64,000 nt of DNA from Trissonchulus latispiculum. Lineage: Eukaryota; Nematoda; Enoplea; Enoplida; Ironidae. The stretch's first letter is position 1. Every line of letters starts with the position of its first letter. The stretch is from assembly GCA_030248195.1 (NCBI GenBank), contig JASAND010020012.1, positions 62,001 through 126,000 of the forward strand, read 5' to 3'. The notes beneath the pieces are model-generated. The model ran no database searches. It worked only from the letters and a program-made list of their open reading frames with translations, and was not told the DNA's origin. Position numbers and translations under genes: made by a program. Below, piece after piece: positions 58,901 through 64,000 of this stretch.

Positions 58901-61900
58901 GTACAATTTGGATTCAATAAAGTAAAGTAATGAATTACTAAAGTATATTACTAAAGCTGGTTATCATTTTAGTCGGTAAAGGTGTAGATTACTTTTCGGG
59001 ATCGACCCCACAACCATCGATGGAACAAATATTCTTTCAAACAATCAACAAACAAATAAACAAACAAACAAACAAAGAAACAAACAAACAAACAAACACC
59101 ATTCTTTTTTCCACAACAAATGTTCCATTTTTCCGATTTCAGGTCTTCCGGTTCCAGAAGTCTGGTGGCAGAAGGACGGACAGGATGTGAGGGATGGACC
59201 CCACATTTCTACATCTTATCAGAATGGACGGGTCATCCTTCGAATACCAAAGGTCACACTCAAGGATACCGGAAAATACGTTTGCTCTGCCCGAAACATA
59301 GGCGGGCTCGCCACCAGCAGTGCTCAGCTGGTCGTTAAACGTAATGAATTAGTTCTTTATCAAATCAGTTTTGTTAGTTAAACTGTTACTTAATAAATGA
59401 CTAGTAAGTGTGGAATTAACAACTAATCTAGCTACTTTATTTCTTGTAATCGTGGTACGAAGCAGTTTGGTGCAAGCCTTCAGCTTTTGACAGCATGTTG
59501 TCCGATTCATGTATTATTGGCAGTTCATATAAACTTATGTTCTGCCACTCCGAACAACTGAGTAGACATGACAGTGCGCCAAATGAAGTATCTGAGTTAC
59601 TGAACTAACGCTAGATACTATTTACTGCAAGCATAAGCAGTGGATGGAAAACTGTCAACTGATATACTTCTCCTAATTTATGATTTTTTTGCCATTATTT
59701 CACTACATATCAGATTAGTTGATACACTCTCCAAAATAGCTATGTGAAATCAAGTATTTCTAATATTGGTTTCGATTAATTAAATTAATTAATAATTAAT
59801 TATTAATTATTAATAATTAATAAATTAAATTAATTAAATTAATTAAATCCGTTTGTCTACACCTACACGGCTACGATAATAGATCTAATGAATACTTCGC
59901 CTAGCTAGCTTGATGTGCCAAAGTTTTGATCATAAATTTACGTCTAATGCTCTTATCGATTGCTTTTGCTTTTTCAGCTATGGTGATGGCCCCCGATTTC
60001 AAGAAACGCCTGATTAGCCAAGAGGTTGAGGAAGGGACCCGGTTGAGATGGGACGTAGAAGTGGTGGGTGATCCGGAGCCCAAAGTCACGTGGTATCGAC
60101 ATGACGAGTTGATCCATTCTTGCCCAGAAATTCAGATCATCAATGTACGTCGATAGATCGATAAAATTAACTATTATTGATTGATTTCGATCCTACAGGA
60201 AATATGAGTGATGAGGGCGGGATGTTTGAAAGGTTGAAATTAATGTAACGAAACAATTAGTCGGATGTTACCTTTATGTTCGTGAAGTACAAACATCCGT
60301 ACTGAGGCTCCTAGATTTACCGGATTTGATGGTTAAGTTTGCGGAAAATATATTTCGACAATAACCCCAATTCTGAAGAACAAAGGGCCAATAATTGTTT
60401 TAAAAAATTTTCAGCCGAATCAGTGAAGAAATTCTGGAGAAATGCCCGCTATCACAGTCGGGGACTAAACTTTCTGAGTCAAGACATAGACAAACGCCAT
60501 TATGACCATTAGACATGGTTTCGTTTCGTTGTTTTGCTGTTGTTGCTTTCATTATATTTTTGTTGTTGTTTCAGCATGGCGGCGGCAAATATTCCCTCAT
60601 CGTCAGCGAAGTCCACGGCGCGGATGCGGGCCAGTTCACCGTCCGAGCCGAGAATGTGGCGGGTGAGGCTCGATCCACAGCGGATCTCGTCGTTCGCCAG
60701 AAAGGCGGCAAGGAGGGAAAGTTCGTTCACGTGACCAAGGTCTTCCAGGAACGCCAGGAACTGGGCATGGAGGTGAGCGCTGCAAAAATCTCTCCCGATC
60801 TGCTACACCTCTTGCCTGGCGCGGCTCCAAAAAGATGAAGAGACACCTTTTTCTGACTCACACTCTAGTCTTTTCTCTTGCTGCTGGTCAACGCTTTTGT
60901 CAAAGGTTGAAATGTTGACAACGAAAATAGGTTTCGGTCTACTTTGGAATAATCTACTTTTAGGGCTGAAAAAGTTTGAAATTGTGCCACGAAATAAGTG
61001 TTCAAGATTTGAACATTACAACAAATTAGCATGTGTTTGGGGGTACTCCCAGGTTTCTTGATTGCTGCAAACCTCGCATTTGGCTTGCTGTTAACCTTAC
61101 TGCTTTCATCTCAACATTTCTTCCTAACTTGTTTGTCCTGTCGTGTCATCACTGTCAAGAGTTTATAATAGGAAGAGTATGACACATTTCAAAGTGGTTT
61201 CGTTGTTCTGTGCGAACGCTGAATGATTGAAGTTATGATTAGATATGTGCTGGAGGCAAGTTAAAATTAAGATTCCCCATTTTCCCCAGTACATCATTTC
61301 GTGAACAGCCAGGAAAATAGGGTGCAGCTAGAAAGGGTTTGGTCAAGTTACAAATTTTGTGCAAACGTATGACAAAAATCCTCCAACGGTATTCCTGTAC
61401 ATGGTGCCGCTTTTGAGACGATCGCACAGAACAATGAATACACTTGTAAAACAGAGCTCCAAGCTCTAACACACAAAGCAACATGCTGTGAAATGAAGAT
61501 ACTGCATGTAGATTGCACTGTTTCTTGTCGAAAGCTTGCCATTAGTTGGGCTCATACTCTTCCATTAAGATTATCCTGACATTACTTTAGTATTGGAAGA
61601 AGGCTAAGAACGGTTGTAATGTTTGAGAAGAAAATAAAAAGTGTTTTTGTCTAAAACAGGACAATTTAGATTTTGAATAGCAAGAATGATCACTTGTCGC
61701 CTTATATACCTTCTTCTAATACTAAAGTAATGTGTGATTGAACCGACACTATGTGGAATGTTTGAAGGACGATTAATGTCTCTGGTGCACAAACTAAAAG
61801 CTATTTCTATTTTTACCAAAATAAACCAAAACTTTTCCGCATGAGGACACCAGCAATTTGCTATTTTGCTATTTTGTTACTTGTCTTGCACAGCCAAAGG

Positions 61901-64000
61901 TAATTTGAAGGGTTGTAATTAGGTAAGCTAATTCGGTAATTCTATTCGTACATGCTGTTGATAATCTACTGCTAAAAACTTGGTGAAACCGATGCTTCGA
62001 TGACACAGCAGTAGTCTTCCATCAAAATTGAGACACACCAAAGGTTTGGTTTGCTTATTCGATCAGGTTTTTTGATTTAATCTGAAATTATTTTGCGATT
62101 ATATTGGATCCTTTTTTCTTGCCCTATTTGCTTTATTCTAACTGCTTGTTGTTGAGTACATACTGCTGTGTTGATTGTTTCTGGGATGTGCTCTTCCATT
62201 CAACATAATATTGGTTTATTTGGAGGCAGGGAGTTGTTATGGTTGGTGAAGCTACATAGCTACTTTATTCAAGAGAAAAATGTATCGTATTTAATAGATT
62301 CTGGAGTGAGTTTTAAATTCTATTTCATATCTCCAATTTCAGTTTCCAGTAACGGAAAAGCAATTTCTATAAAAAACTTTTTTGAGTTCCTGCTTTGTAA
62401 AAAACTAGAACTATTGCCAGCTTTAGTTTCACCAACTATTGCATCACGATAATCGAATAACCATTCAATGTTGACAGTCGAATTTCAGTTTTCATTTTAA
62501 TTTCAATTTCCAATCAATTTCAAGTTTCAGTTTTCTAAATAAAAACATGCCGGTTTAGAAATTTCGTTCAAAACATCTTATGATTTTACAGAACTTTTGC
62601 AATCATCATAAAAATTATTTCGGTTATGAAAACTTTGTTTTGAAAACTTGTCAAAATGAATTAAACCTTTGTATATTTATTGCAGAAGAAACTTTAACAA
62701 ATTTGCAAAACAGAGTCTGCTTGGTAATCATTCGTGCTGTGCTTTTACTGCCTTTCTGTAATTATACTTCTGCTTGCCACGTAATTGTGATAGTGCATCT
62801 GGCTAAACTTGTGATAGAGGTTTACCGTTTTCGTAGGCTGCACTTTGTTAGATTGTATATTCGAAGACAGTTTATATATAAATTTTATCAATAAAATGTC
62901 ATAGTTCATCTACTAATTCGGTGTAGGCAAGATGGAGATAATAAAGTTAGGATAATGTAAGCAAGTTAGTCTCGTCCTTGAAGTAGATCATACCGTAACC
63001 GTCGTTTGGACTCCAGCCGAGGTTTGAATACTATTTTAAAAAATCGGTACTCTAAACATAAACAAAATCCGTGAAAATTTGGAAGCATCCATAACTTAAA
63101 CCCCAAATACAGGCTCGTCTCTTATATTAGCCTCCTGCTTCCTCAGCTTACTACTAGCGCCTAGCTACTAAATCCAGACTTTGCTGCCCTAATCAATAAG
63201 TAATTTTAACTGCCTGAAACCTCACAAATGAAAAGATACAGCGCTCTAGAGGAAAGCTTGCAGCAACGTTTGCAGCACAACAGCAACCTCAGCGCAGTTG
63301 TTGTGCAATTGCAATTGCTGCAAACTGCAGTAGTTTCTGCGCTGCAATTTGCTGTGCCTGCAAACGTTTTTCGGGAGACCGCCGTTTACCTCTTGCTTAT
63401 TTATGCGTTAGACTTGGTCCTGCTACACAACTTGACGTATTAATTTGTGTCTGAAAATTAGCAGGTTGCAATCTGTTTGGACGTATCGCAGTATCAGCAA
63501 ACTTAAAGTCAAAAATCTTTTTCGGTTAAAATAAATCATAGGTTTGGCCCCTCTGGTTTCAGCAGTTTTGAGCTTTCATTGATAAACATTTCAGGATCAA
63601 TAAAAATGTTGATTATAAATACTGTTAACGAATTAACTAAATTAGGAATTTGCGAATGTAATGCATAAAATAGTTTGTAAAAATTCAGGTCTGATTTGGA
63701 ATAATTATTAATATCACAGTAATATAACAGTGCTGAATATTACTATAATACAGTAATTCCATTCTCATTCGGCTAATTTTTTTAATTATTATTTCATAAA
63801 TTTAGTATTCAATTTATTATAATTTATTAATTAGTTAATTTAATGTTGATTATTACAGCTAAGCGCGCATCAAGCCGGTTATTATCAGTCAATACAGGAA
63901 GTTCGAAGTGCTGCCAAAGCGCTCGAAATGCCCTTCAAAAGGCCTATGGGTGCCCCGGATCCTCAAAATCAGGATCCCCCACATTTCATTAGGGTATATA
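26120..64000 (+). CDS. CCDC141-like spectrin-repeat protein fused to titin/sallimus-type Ig domains (3' partial)
   Basis: Thirty-three exons can be chained in a consistent phase from the ATG at 26120 to the right edge: 17 helical/spectrin exons (26120-51829), then 16 Ig exons (52188 onward). Together they give about 1,785 complete codons plus a partial last exon. CCDC141 in vertebrates is a spectrin-repeat protein with one C-terminal Ig domain and lies next to TTN. Here the spectrin part runs straight into a series of I-set Ig domains with no start or stop between. The likely role is a giant cytoskeletal or sarcomeric scaffold, inferred from the family. A second, short product ends at 39652. 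The protein continues beyond the window. Individual exons and motifs are given in the module entries. Confidence 0.82.
29167..29205 (-). repeat. tRNA 5'-half-like fragment
   Basis: On the minus strand, CTAGCTCAGTTGGCATAGCG is a good A-box/D-arm, but no B-box follows at the right distance. Intronic fragment. Confidence 0.35.
29337..37655 (+). CDS. CCDC141-like spectrin-repeat rod (exons 6-13)
   Basis: Exons 29337-29510, 30690-30878, 33510-33665, 34608-34787, 35572-35697, 36362-36553, 36903-37076 and 37494-37655, all joined in phase 0. Each encodes an amphipathic helical segment of 42-64 residues. Examples are FDDYSNLHQWLVNNVESFLI, EKWLRLKKCVDTRVTLALIY, LEEAWLSLQTTYQQLKHQAT, TIQWITSLIEKITMQFSRFD and HERQFLQYKQQLDQLTRDYD. 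Tryptophans sit in helix-A positions, as in spectrin repeats. No catalytic motif. The uniform phase-0 exons are typical of a repeat rod. The introns hold nested GC-rich transposons (31285-32973) and a SINE-like segment (about 37130-37330). Confidence 0.8.
29715..30270. repeat. Possible GC-word transposon remnant
   Basis: The left side repeats GGCTCGGCC/GGCCGGTC words after CTAGCAGAGACCTG. The right side ends CGCAGGCCTCTAG, an imperfect inverse of the left end. No target duplication was confirmed. Confidence 0.35.
31624..32142. mobile_element. Non-autonomous hAT-like element with CCCGGGCC repeats
   Basis: The TIRs are TAGGGTTGTTCC (left) and GGAACAACCCTA (right). A perfect 8-bp target duplication ATAACCAG lies at 31616-31623 and 32143-32150. 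The left half is packed with GGGCCCGGGCC words (31636-31812). Length 519 bp, non-coding. TIR, 8-bp duplication and subterminal motif clusters fit the hAT superfamily. Confidence 0.85.
32480..32560. repeat. GGTGACCC word cluster
   Basis: Several GGTGACCC/GTGACCCG words between 32508 and 32560, similar in style to the other GC-word elements. Its own ends were not identified. Confidence 0.4.
32985..33080. repeat. Poly-G tract region
   Basis: Dense G runs of 7-13 bases directly to the right of the hAT-like element. They generate spurious open frames on both strands. Potential G-quadruplex former. Confidence 0.6.
35418..35478 (+). repeat. Second copy of the CTGCAGTCACTAA repeat family
   Basis: AATAATGAAAAACGACTGCC, then TGCAGTCACTAAGGCCGAAT and TCCGAACAGG. 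Matches 17099-17153 and, inverted, 55203-55269. Confidence 0.6.
37130..37340 (+). repeat. Possible SINE with (ACAAAT)n-like tail
   Basis: A GC-richer block between about 37138 and 37300 ends in a short ACAAAT/ACAAATACAAA simple repeat, the usual look of a non-LTR retroposon. The tRNA boxes are not convincing and the family is unknown. Confidence 0.35.
38163..38850. repeat. GGGTCAAA-word element, ends undefined
   Basis: GGGTCAAA and its inverse TTTGACCC cluster at 38190-38220 and again at 38745-38832, separated by about 500 bases of AT-rich sequence. The right edge reads GACCCGCTTCCAGCTCTG. The bilateral layout resembles the other GC-word hAT-like elements, but no matching left end or duplication was found. 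Confidence 0.45.
39158..39652 (+). CDS. CCDC141-like exon 14 with alternative, tail-anchored terminus
   Basis: After acceptor GTTTCAG the exon encodes ERIDHLSTRQSKIVEQA and LHSDVQ. At 39280 there is a good donor (CAG|GTAATT) that splices in phase 0 to the 50781 exon. If it is not used, the frame stays open for another 123 residues. These include an acidic linker, a basic anchor (RMPTGRHRF), a strongly hydrophobic 20-residue segment starting at AFLVFLTIF and an acidic tail with six consecutive aspartates. TGA is at 39650-39652. AATAAA overlaps the stop and a second AATAAA lies at 39724. Random intronic read-through is unlikely to give this. A short isoform of about 877 residues anchored in a membrane by its C-terminus is inferred. 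Confidence 0.78.
   Translation, partial: LWERIDHLSTRQSKIVEQASDSAGGVEKSQQAFRSLHSDVQVIRLNGYFRSAPSTASNSDDEGDEDESKRKIDEGSIQITNGSIDQSVIDQKADLKQENQTTSEAQTQRMPTGRHRFVCTSGAFLVFLTIFVMVVGMAIHFTEVLLPECEDDDDDDLGLAYLFD
39652..39657 (+). terminator. Polyadenylation signal AATAAA of the short isoform
   Basis: The hexamer starts on the last base of the TGA stop codon. Confidence 0.5.
39724..39729 (+). terminator. Second polyadenylation signal AATAAA
   Basis: CCTAATAAAACTG, about 72 bases after the stop and followed by T-rich sequence. This is a better distance for a short 3' UTR than the overlapping hexamer. Confidence 0.55.
40409..40570. repeat. G/C-rich MITE-like repeat with ACATGTGC ends, second copy
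   Basis: Left end ACATGTGCTGGGGGGGGG and right end CTTCCCCTCCTGCACATGT form an inverted pair. The interior has CCCCC-rich words. It shares the end and the AACTTCCCCTCCTGCACATG segment, inverted, with 22829-22952. Confidence 0.65.
40958..41133. repeat. Possible degenerate CAAGAG-family element
   Basis: The right end TTATGTACTCTTG matches the family. The left CAAGAGTTATATTTAATG is only partly similar and no target duplication is visible. Confidence 0.35.
41432..41480 (+). repeat. 22-bp tandem repeat
   Basis: TTGGATTTAGATGAATTAC occurs twice in direct succession, and a diverged third unit follows. Confidence 0.65.
42278..42342 (-). repeat. tRNA-like sequence (minus strand)
   Basis: Minus-strand CGTTGGCAGATGGCTAATAC (A-box) and GTTTGAATCCCACCG (B-box). 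Intronic; no acceptor-stem pairing. Confidence 0.55.
42489..43710. mobile_element. Large TTAA-flanked foldback element
   Basis: The outer ends are TTAAGGGGGGGGCGACTAAA (left) and TTTAGTCGCCCCCCCCACTTAA (right; core 20 bases TTTAGTCGCCCCCCCCACTT). The arms of about 500 bases pair throughout. Examples are GGGGCACATGTGCC-type sequence near 42735 against 43455, and AGGCCCTATAGGAGTACTCA near 42898 against TGAGTACTCCTATAGGGCCT near 43275. The central loop is about 200 bases. TTAA occurs at both borders. No transposase. The outer part of the right arm is included in the duplication described for 43562-44258. Confidence 0.75.
43562..44258 (+). repeat. 697-bp direct duplication, left copy
   Basis: Matches 48490-49186 at a constant offset of 4,928 bases. 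Only one substitution was noticed by eye (GGTGAATC against GGTAAATC). It starts inside the right arm of the foldback and includes a SINE. It lies immediately outside the 3' LTR of the gypsy element. Confidence 0.9.
43903..44136 (+). repeat. tRNA-derived SINE, plus strand
   Basis: Head GCATCGGTGGGTAGTGGTAA (A-box) and GGTTTGATCCCTACTGGG (B-box). The 3' core reads CGACTTGGGCTTGCCCTCGG, then TTGGTAGAAGCGCTACAG. Same family as 10092-10306 and 24512-24726. A pyrimidine-rich (CT)n tract sits in the middle. Confidence 0.75.
44264..44377 (-). repeat. 3' LTR of the gypsy element
   Basis: 114 bp from TGTATGCGCTTAAAAGG to ATCTTCATAACA as written on the plus strand. Same sequence as 48363-48476. Confidence 0.9.
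44398..48342 (-). CDS. Gag-Pol polyprotein of the gypsy element (1,314 aa)
   Basis: Single frame, no stops or frameshifts. Residues 1-170 form a Gag capsid-like region. Two CCHC zinc knuckles follow (CYRCAQHGHCPYNC from residue 200 and CRSCGKVGHIQKAC from residue 220). The aspartic protease has DTGA at 300-303. Reverse transcriptase carries LDLRDAYLQ, LPFGVSSAPAIYQ and the catalytic YLDD at 584-587. RNase H follows (LACDASAVGIGAVL; TDHKPL). Integrase has an HHCC finger (HCGMV...CEQCQ) and the three acidic residues in HIDFAGPF, VVSDNGPPF and AAERFVR. All key residues are present, so the enzyme set looks intact. Gag and Pol share one frame, so no recoding signal is needed. The start is the ATG at 48342, just inside the 5' LTR. 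Confidence 0.95.
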   Translation of the reverse strand: MPLIGKLDNFDPENEPWECYLERCEAYFSANEINDDNKKKVILISSMGAGPYQILRSLVAPSKPQDCTYENIVTAFDNHYRPRPLVIAETYKFHNRVQKEGETLSDYLADLRKLADKCNFEQFLTRALRDRFVCGILNKTVQQRLLSERDLTLERAFELAQAIESAEKEQANIAKPKPTTSTIFKVAKDKGAVKKQLQPCYRCAQHGHCPYNCRFKEAECRSCGKVGHIQKACRGKKFSRQEPRKSWGRAQVIEQEDETANIQSESDDDLMYVYAVSNSKRDSLTISVSINGTPVSMQIDTGADWSLINNRTFNQHFKNVTLQPSPCKLKTYTGNEIKVMGQVSVSVMVERQKYDVPLLVVESQGPNLFGRNWMKLFHLNWNKLLNVASCNKVTQESEVNTILKKHASLFQPELGTIKDIKAKLYIKDGARPKFLKARPVPFALKPKIDEELDRLVQCGVIESVPTSEWAAPVVPIIKPTGAVRLCGDLRLTVNPVLEVDQHPLPSLEDLATTLQGGEQFSKLDLRDAYLQMELEEESKQYIVINTHRGLYRYRRLPFGVSSAPAIYQRSMEQILQGLSGVAVYLDDIIITGRSKTEHLENLDKVLHRLENYGIRLRLEKCKFLQDVVEYLGRTFSKQGMAASTKKVDAVLKMEKPKNVQEMRSFLGAVNYYGRFVQNLATLVAPFNDLLKKLVPWSWTEIHDHCFKELKESLSSLPVLILFDEKLPLRLACDASAVGIGAVLSHVLPDGSERPIAYASRKLTTAEKNYAQIEREALAIIFGIKKFHQYVYGRKFELITDHKPLTTIFGSKSGISDIAAARLQRWALMLMGYQYTVVFRKSNDNANADVLSRLPLGEEIQETQNFDVVVSKLQAQIFNLQGLPITAQSVATETDKEPVLSQVKAFVLNGWPQKLPSSELHIFGNFKDKLTLLNGCLMYGQRVVIPTVLRGQVLKELHSVHCGMVRSKAAARSHFWWPGLDSDIEGLVRSCEQCQKQQPSPAPAPVLRWSDPGVPWYRLHIDFAGPFCGKMWLIIVDSHTKWPEVVPVRSTSARCVIEALSAVFGRFGLPQQVVSDNGPPFRSFQLSETFKNWGISQIFAAPYHPQTNGAAERFVRTFKSAFRKLLEDKTADSIKLANFLLRFRATPHATTGKTPAELMFGRNLRTRLSLLVPSAPSKPFPDAASFPVRGFSPGDNVWVRSYSGAKPTWVKGIVKKRTTPVSYWVKVGASLWKRHINQILGLDETPPACVSSDPPSPHITHPLTLPVAPGVEMAPQELPREPPAVAEPLRRSERQRRRPLQFIPGRDHNAFYRGD
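48363..48476 (-). repeat. 5' LTR of the gypsy element
   Basis: 114 bp, same sequence as 44264-44377. It should contain the element's promoter; no motif was assigned. Confidence 0.9.
48490..49186 (+). repeat. 697-bp direct duplication, right copy
   Basis: Second copy of 43562-44258, in the same orientation. It begins 13 bases after the 5' LTR and ends at ATTCTT, after which the sequence becomes unique. Includes part of the foldback arm and a SINE (48831-49064). Confidence 0.9.
48831..49064 (+). repeat. Duplicate of the tRNA-derived SINE
   Basis: Same as 43903-44136, carried along in the 697-bp duplication. Confidence 0.75.
49187..50780. other. Remainder of the 11.5-kb intron
   Basis: No exon or repeat recognised except AT-rich TTAATTAA-type runs just before the 50781 acceptor. 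Confidence 0.45.
50781..51829 (+). CDS. Spectrin-like exons joining the rod to the Ig domains (exons 15-17)
   Basis: Exons 50781-50972, 51208-51385 and 51645-51829. They encode HLDDTIQRFFYKADDWLAGP, KLEDLRHKWSKFRTEFQSLD, IESWITETREIINKARHKSL and QWEHRTEYLHRSYKEIVDSL, again amphipathic helices with conserved Trp. The last exon then has a charged linker (RRKEAKAEEEAKAQ) and APIFDVPLRDNE, the first strand of Ig 1. Phases are 0, 1 and 0 at the ends and match their neighbours. These exons therefore provide the physical fusion between the CCDC141-like rod and the titin-like part. Confidence 0.82.
51999..52080 (-). repeat. tRNA-like sequence (minus strand)
   Basis: Minus-strand GCGGCTGAACTTAGCTGCAG and GGTTCAAATCCCACCGCG (B-box) at tRNA-like spacing. 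Intronic. Confidence 0.55.
52188..52428 (+). CDS. Ig domain 1 (I-set)
   Basis: Together with the end of exon 17 it forms a full I-set domain: VLEGKKYEFQCHVQGDPTP with the first Cys, AWFKDG with the core Trp, and DSAVFTCKATNKAGRAETQA with the D-x-A-x-F/Y-x-C motif. Unlike later domains, its intron lies after the first strand. It ends in phase 1. Confidence 0.9.
52439..52597. repeat. Short CAAGAG-family element next to a splice donor
   Basis: Left CTAAGAGTACATAATAAG and right TTATGTATTCTTG are degenerate family ends, and a G8 tract lies inside. It begins only 11 bases after the Ig 1 exon. No clear target duplication. Confidence 0.55.
52854..53631 (+). CDS. Ig domain 2 (two exons)
   Basis: Exons 52854-52987 and 53466-53631. 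PPDFTKKLTNATVNEEEGYT, then FECIVTGSPAPVVSWYK, intron in phase 0. Then CRLTIKETRLEDDARYTCRA and NPVGEAATSAKLTV. Both cysteines and the core Trp are present. Confidence 0.9.
54117..54778 (+). CDS. Ig domain 3 (two exons)
   Basis: Exons 54117-54280 and 54630-54778. PPLFIRPLDNVSVFAGEPVM and PQPEVTWRYNNR, then HIARLTMNEAYPNNSGSYSI and NRAGEASSSC. The B-strand Cys is replaced by Ser (LESWVKG), as in many titin I-set domains. Ends in phase 2 rather than 1. Confidence 0.88.
55203..55269 (-). repeat. Third copy of the CTGCAGTCACTAA family (inverted)
   Basis: Plus strand CCTGTTCGGATTAAGGC, then CGGCCTTAGTGACTGCAGGC and CGTTTTTCATTATTTC, the reverse complement of the unit at 35418-35478. Confidence 0.6.
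55380..56126 (+). CDS. Ig domain 4 (two exons)
   Basis: Exons 55380-55506 and 55946-56126. KPKFMQELKNVVVNETLPAK, LDCVIVGNPEPE and VIWFKEE. Then ILNINRSRLDDAGLYKCVAK and NVHGETTSFCKLTV. The serine codon split across the first junction (phase 2) supports the acceptor at 55379. Confidence 0.9.
56368..57192 (+). CDS. Ig domain 5 (two exons)
   Basis: Exons 56368-56543 and 57022-57192. PPKFIQPLLSGVLSAGDRVT, LEARAKGEPVPHLKWFKNGR, then YRADVDDSGEYAVLATNPFG. Both canonical cysteines are replaced, which is common in titin/kettin domains. A proline-rich linker (PPPKPPHPPAF) follows. Confidence 0.9.
56592..56646 (-). repeat. tRNA-like sequence (minus strand)
   Basis: Minus-strand GTAGCTGAGTAGTACCGTAC and CGGTTCGATCTCCGCC (B-box), in the Ig 5 intron. 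Confidence 0.5.
56861..56932 (+). repeat. tRNA-like sequence
   Basis: GGGCTGGTAAGGATGTCGGC head and an excellent B-box GGGTTCGATTCCCACC, in the same intron as the previous copy. About 90 bases before the Ig 5 second exon. Confidence 0.55.
57480..58023 (+). CDS. Ig domain 6 (two exons)
   Basis: Exons 57480-57620 and 57840-58023. A charged leader (EEFRERYEEMQTPPEIIKPL), then GDRIKLETVILGTPKPK and VTWTLNGKPIPP. Then YSLEIDNFTPRHEGVYKVIA and NENGTTETSG. The short intron holds an insertion (57692-57814). Confidence 0.88.
57692..57814. repeat. CAAGAG-family end fragments in a 219-bp intron
   Basis: CTTATGTATTATGTACTC at about 57703 and TATTATGTACTCTTG at 57800-57814, both resembling right ends of the foldback family. 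The latter ends 25 bases before the acceptor at 57839. Confidence 0.5.
58315..59340 (+). CDS. Ig domain 7 (two exons)
   Basis: Exons 58315-58455 and 59143-59340. VPPKFTKTLISVVCTEGQDA and VFEGIVTG, then LPVPEVWWQKDGQDV, LRIPKVTLKDTGKYVCSARN and IGGLATSSAQLVV. The intron falls inside strand C in phase 1, before the core Trp. Confidence 0.9.
59043..59098 (+). repeat. (CAAA)n microsatellite
   Basis: Fourteen or so imperfect CAAA units about 45 bases before an Ig 7 acceptor. Confidence 0.85.
59770..59850. repeat. TTAATTAA-type AT-rich simple repeat
   Basis: Alternating TTAATTAA/ATTAATAATT words in the intron before Ig 8. Similar runs precede acceptors at 50781 and 52854. Confidence 0.7.
59978..60772 (+). 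CDS. Ig domain 8 (two exons)
   Basis: Exons 59978-60144 and 60575-60772. APDFKKRLISQEVEEGTRLR, WDVEVVGDPEPKVTWYRHDE, then YSLIVSEVHGADAGQFTVRA and ENVAGEARSTADLVV. A basic linker follows (KGGKEGKFVHVTKVFQERQE). Ends in phase 0. Confidence 0.9.
60773..63858. other. 3.1-kb intron before the last visible exon
   Basis: No exon recognised. It holds a weak inverted pair related to the CAAGAG family (GGAAGAGTATGACA at 61170 against CTCATACTCTTCC at 61551) and a foldback around 63266-63368. Confidence 0.45.
63266..63368. repeat. Short foldback
   Basis: AACGTTTGCAGCACAACAGC on the left pairs with GCTGTGCCTGCAAACGTT on the right; the interior is rich in TTGCAATTGCAA words. Confidence 0.5.
63859..64000 (+). 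CDS. Linker and start of Ig domain 9 (partial at window edge)
   Basis: After acceptor ATTACAG, phase 0: SAHQAGYYQSIQEVRSAAKA, then FKRPMGAPDPQ and DPPHFIRVY. The latter resembles the first strand of another I-set domain (P-x-F-I-x-x). The frame is open to the end of the window. Confidence 0.75.

Noticed and set aside
59043..59098. CRISPR-like spaced repeats
   Set aside because: Simple CAAA microsatellite. The window is eukaryotic and no spaced direct-repeat array exists.
61156..61576. Full CAAGAG-family element
   Set aside because: Only the subterminal GAAGAGTATGA pair is inverted. The right terminus and a target duplication are missing.
62168..62894. Two frames of about 100 codons near 62,200-62,900
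   Set aside because: AT-rich intronic sequence with no splice context and no recognisable domain.
63228..63443. 71-codon frame at 63,228
   Set aside because: Lies on a foldback of TTGCAATTGC words in an intron. Composition reflects the repeat.

Overview
The window is nuclear DNA of an invertebrate animal, most likely a protostome. The reasons are GT-AG introns of 0.3-11 kb, AT-rich introns full of MITE/foldback elements and tRNA-derived SINEs, a divergent ionotropic-receptor-like gene, a FLYWCH/MULE transposase and a Mag-like Ty3/gypsy retrotransposon. The lineage cannot be fixed further from sequence alone.

Layout. 0-4.5 kb: a foldback element and a frameshifted MULE/FLYWCH transposase on the minus strand. 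4.5-7.3 kb: a four-exon ionotropic-receptor (iGluR family)-like gene. 10.6-25 kb: a 16-exon orthologue of SESTD1 (Sec14 lipid-binding domain plus spectrin repeats). 26.1-51.8 kb: 17 exons of a spectrin-repeat protein whose N-terminus and exon order match CCDC141. 52.2-64 kb: 16 exons encoding eight complete titin/sallimus-type Ig domains and the start of a ninth, running off the right edge. The exons from 26,120 to the end splice together in a consistent phase, so the CCDC141-like part and the Ig part look like one transcription unit. An alternative terminal exon at 39,158-39,652 would give a short, tail-anchored (single C-terminal transmembrane helix) isoform.

The order SESTD1 -> CCDC141 -> titin, all on one strand, is the order known on human chromosome 2q31. 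Here the last two are physically fused and the first ends about 1.2 kb upstream. This is the most interesting biological signal in the window: an invertebrate locus that may keep the ancestral form from which the separate vertebrate genes arose. All three modules are cytoskeletal or sarcomere-type scaffold proteins.

The introns are a transposon museum. A foldback family ends in CAAGAG...CTCTTG and makes perfect 7-bp target duplications (three clean copies). There are hAT-like GC-rich elements, one nested in another with a perfect 8-bp duplication, and TTAA-flanked foldbacks. A tRNA-derived SINE family shares a 3' core. An intact antisense gypsy element with apparently identical 114-bp LTRs is flanked by an unexplained 697-bp direct duplication. 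Many foldbacks carry long poly-G/poly-C tracts. Several insertions lie within tens of bases of splice sites.
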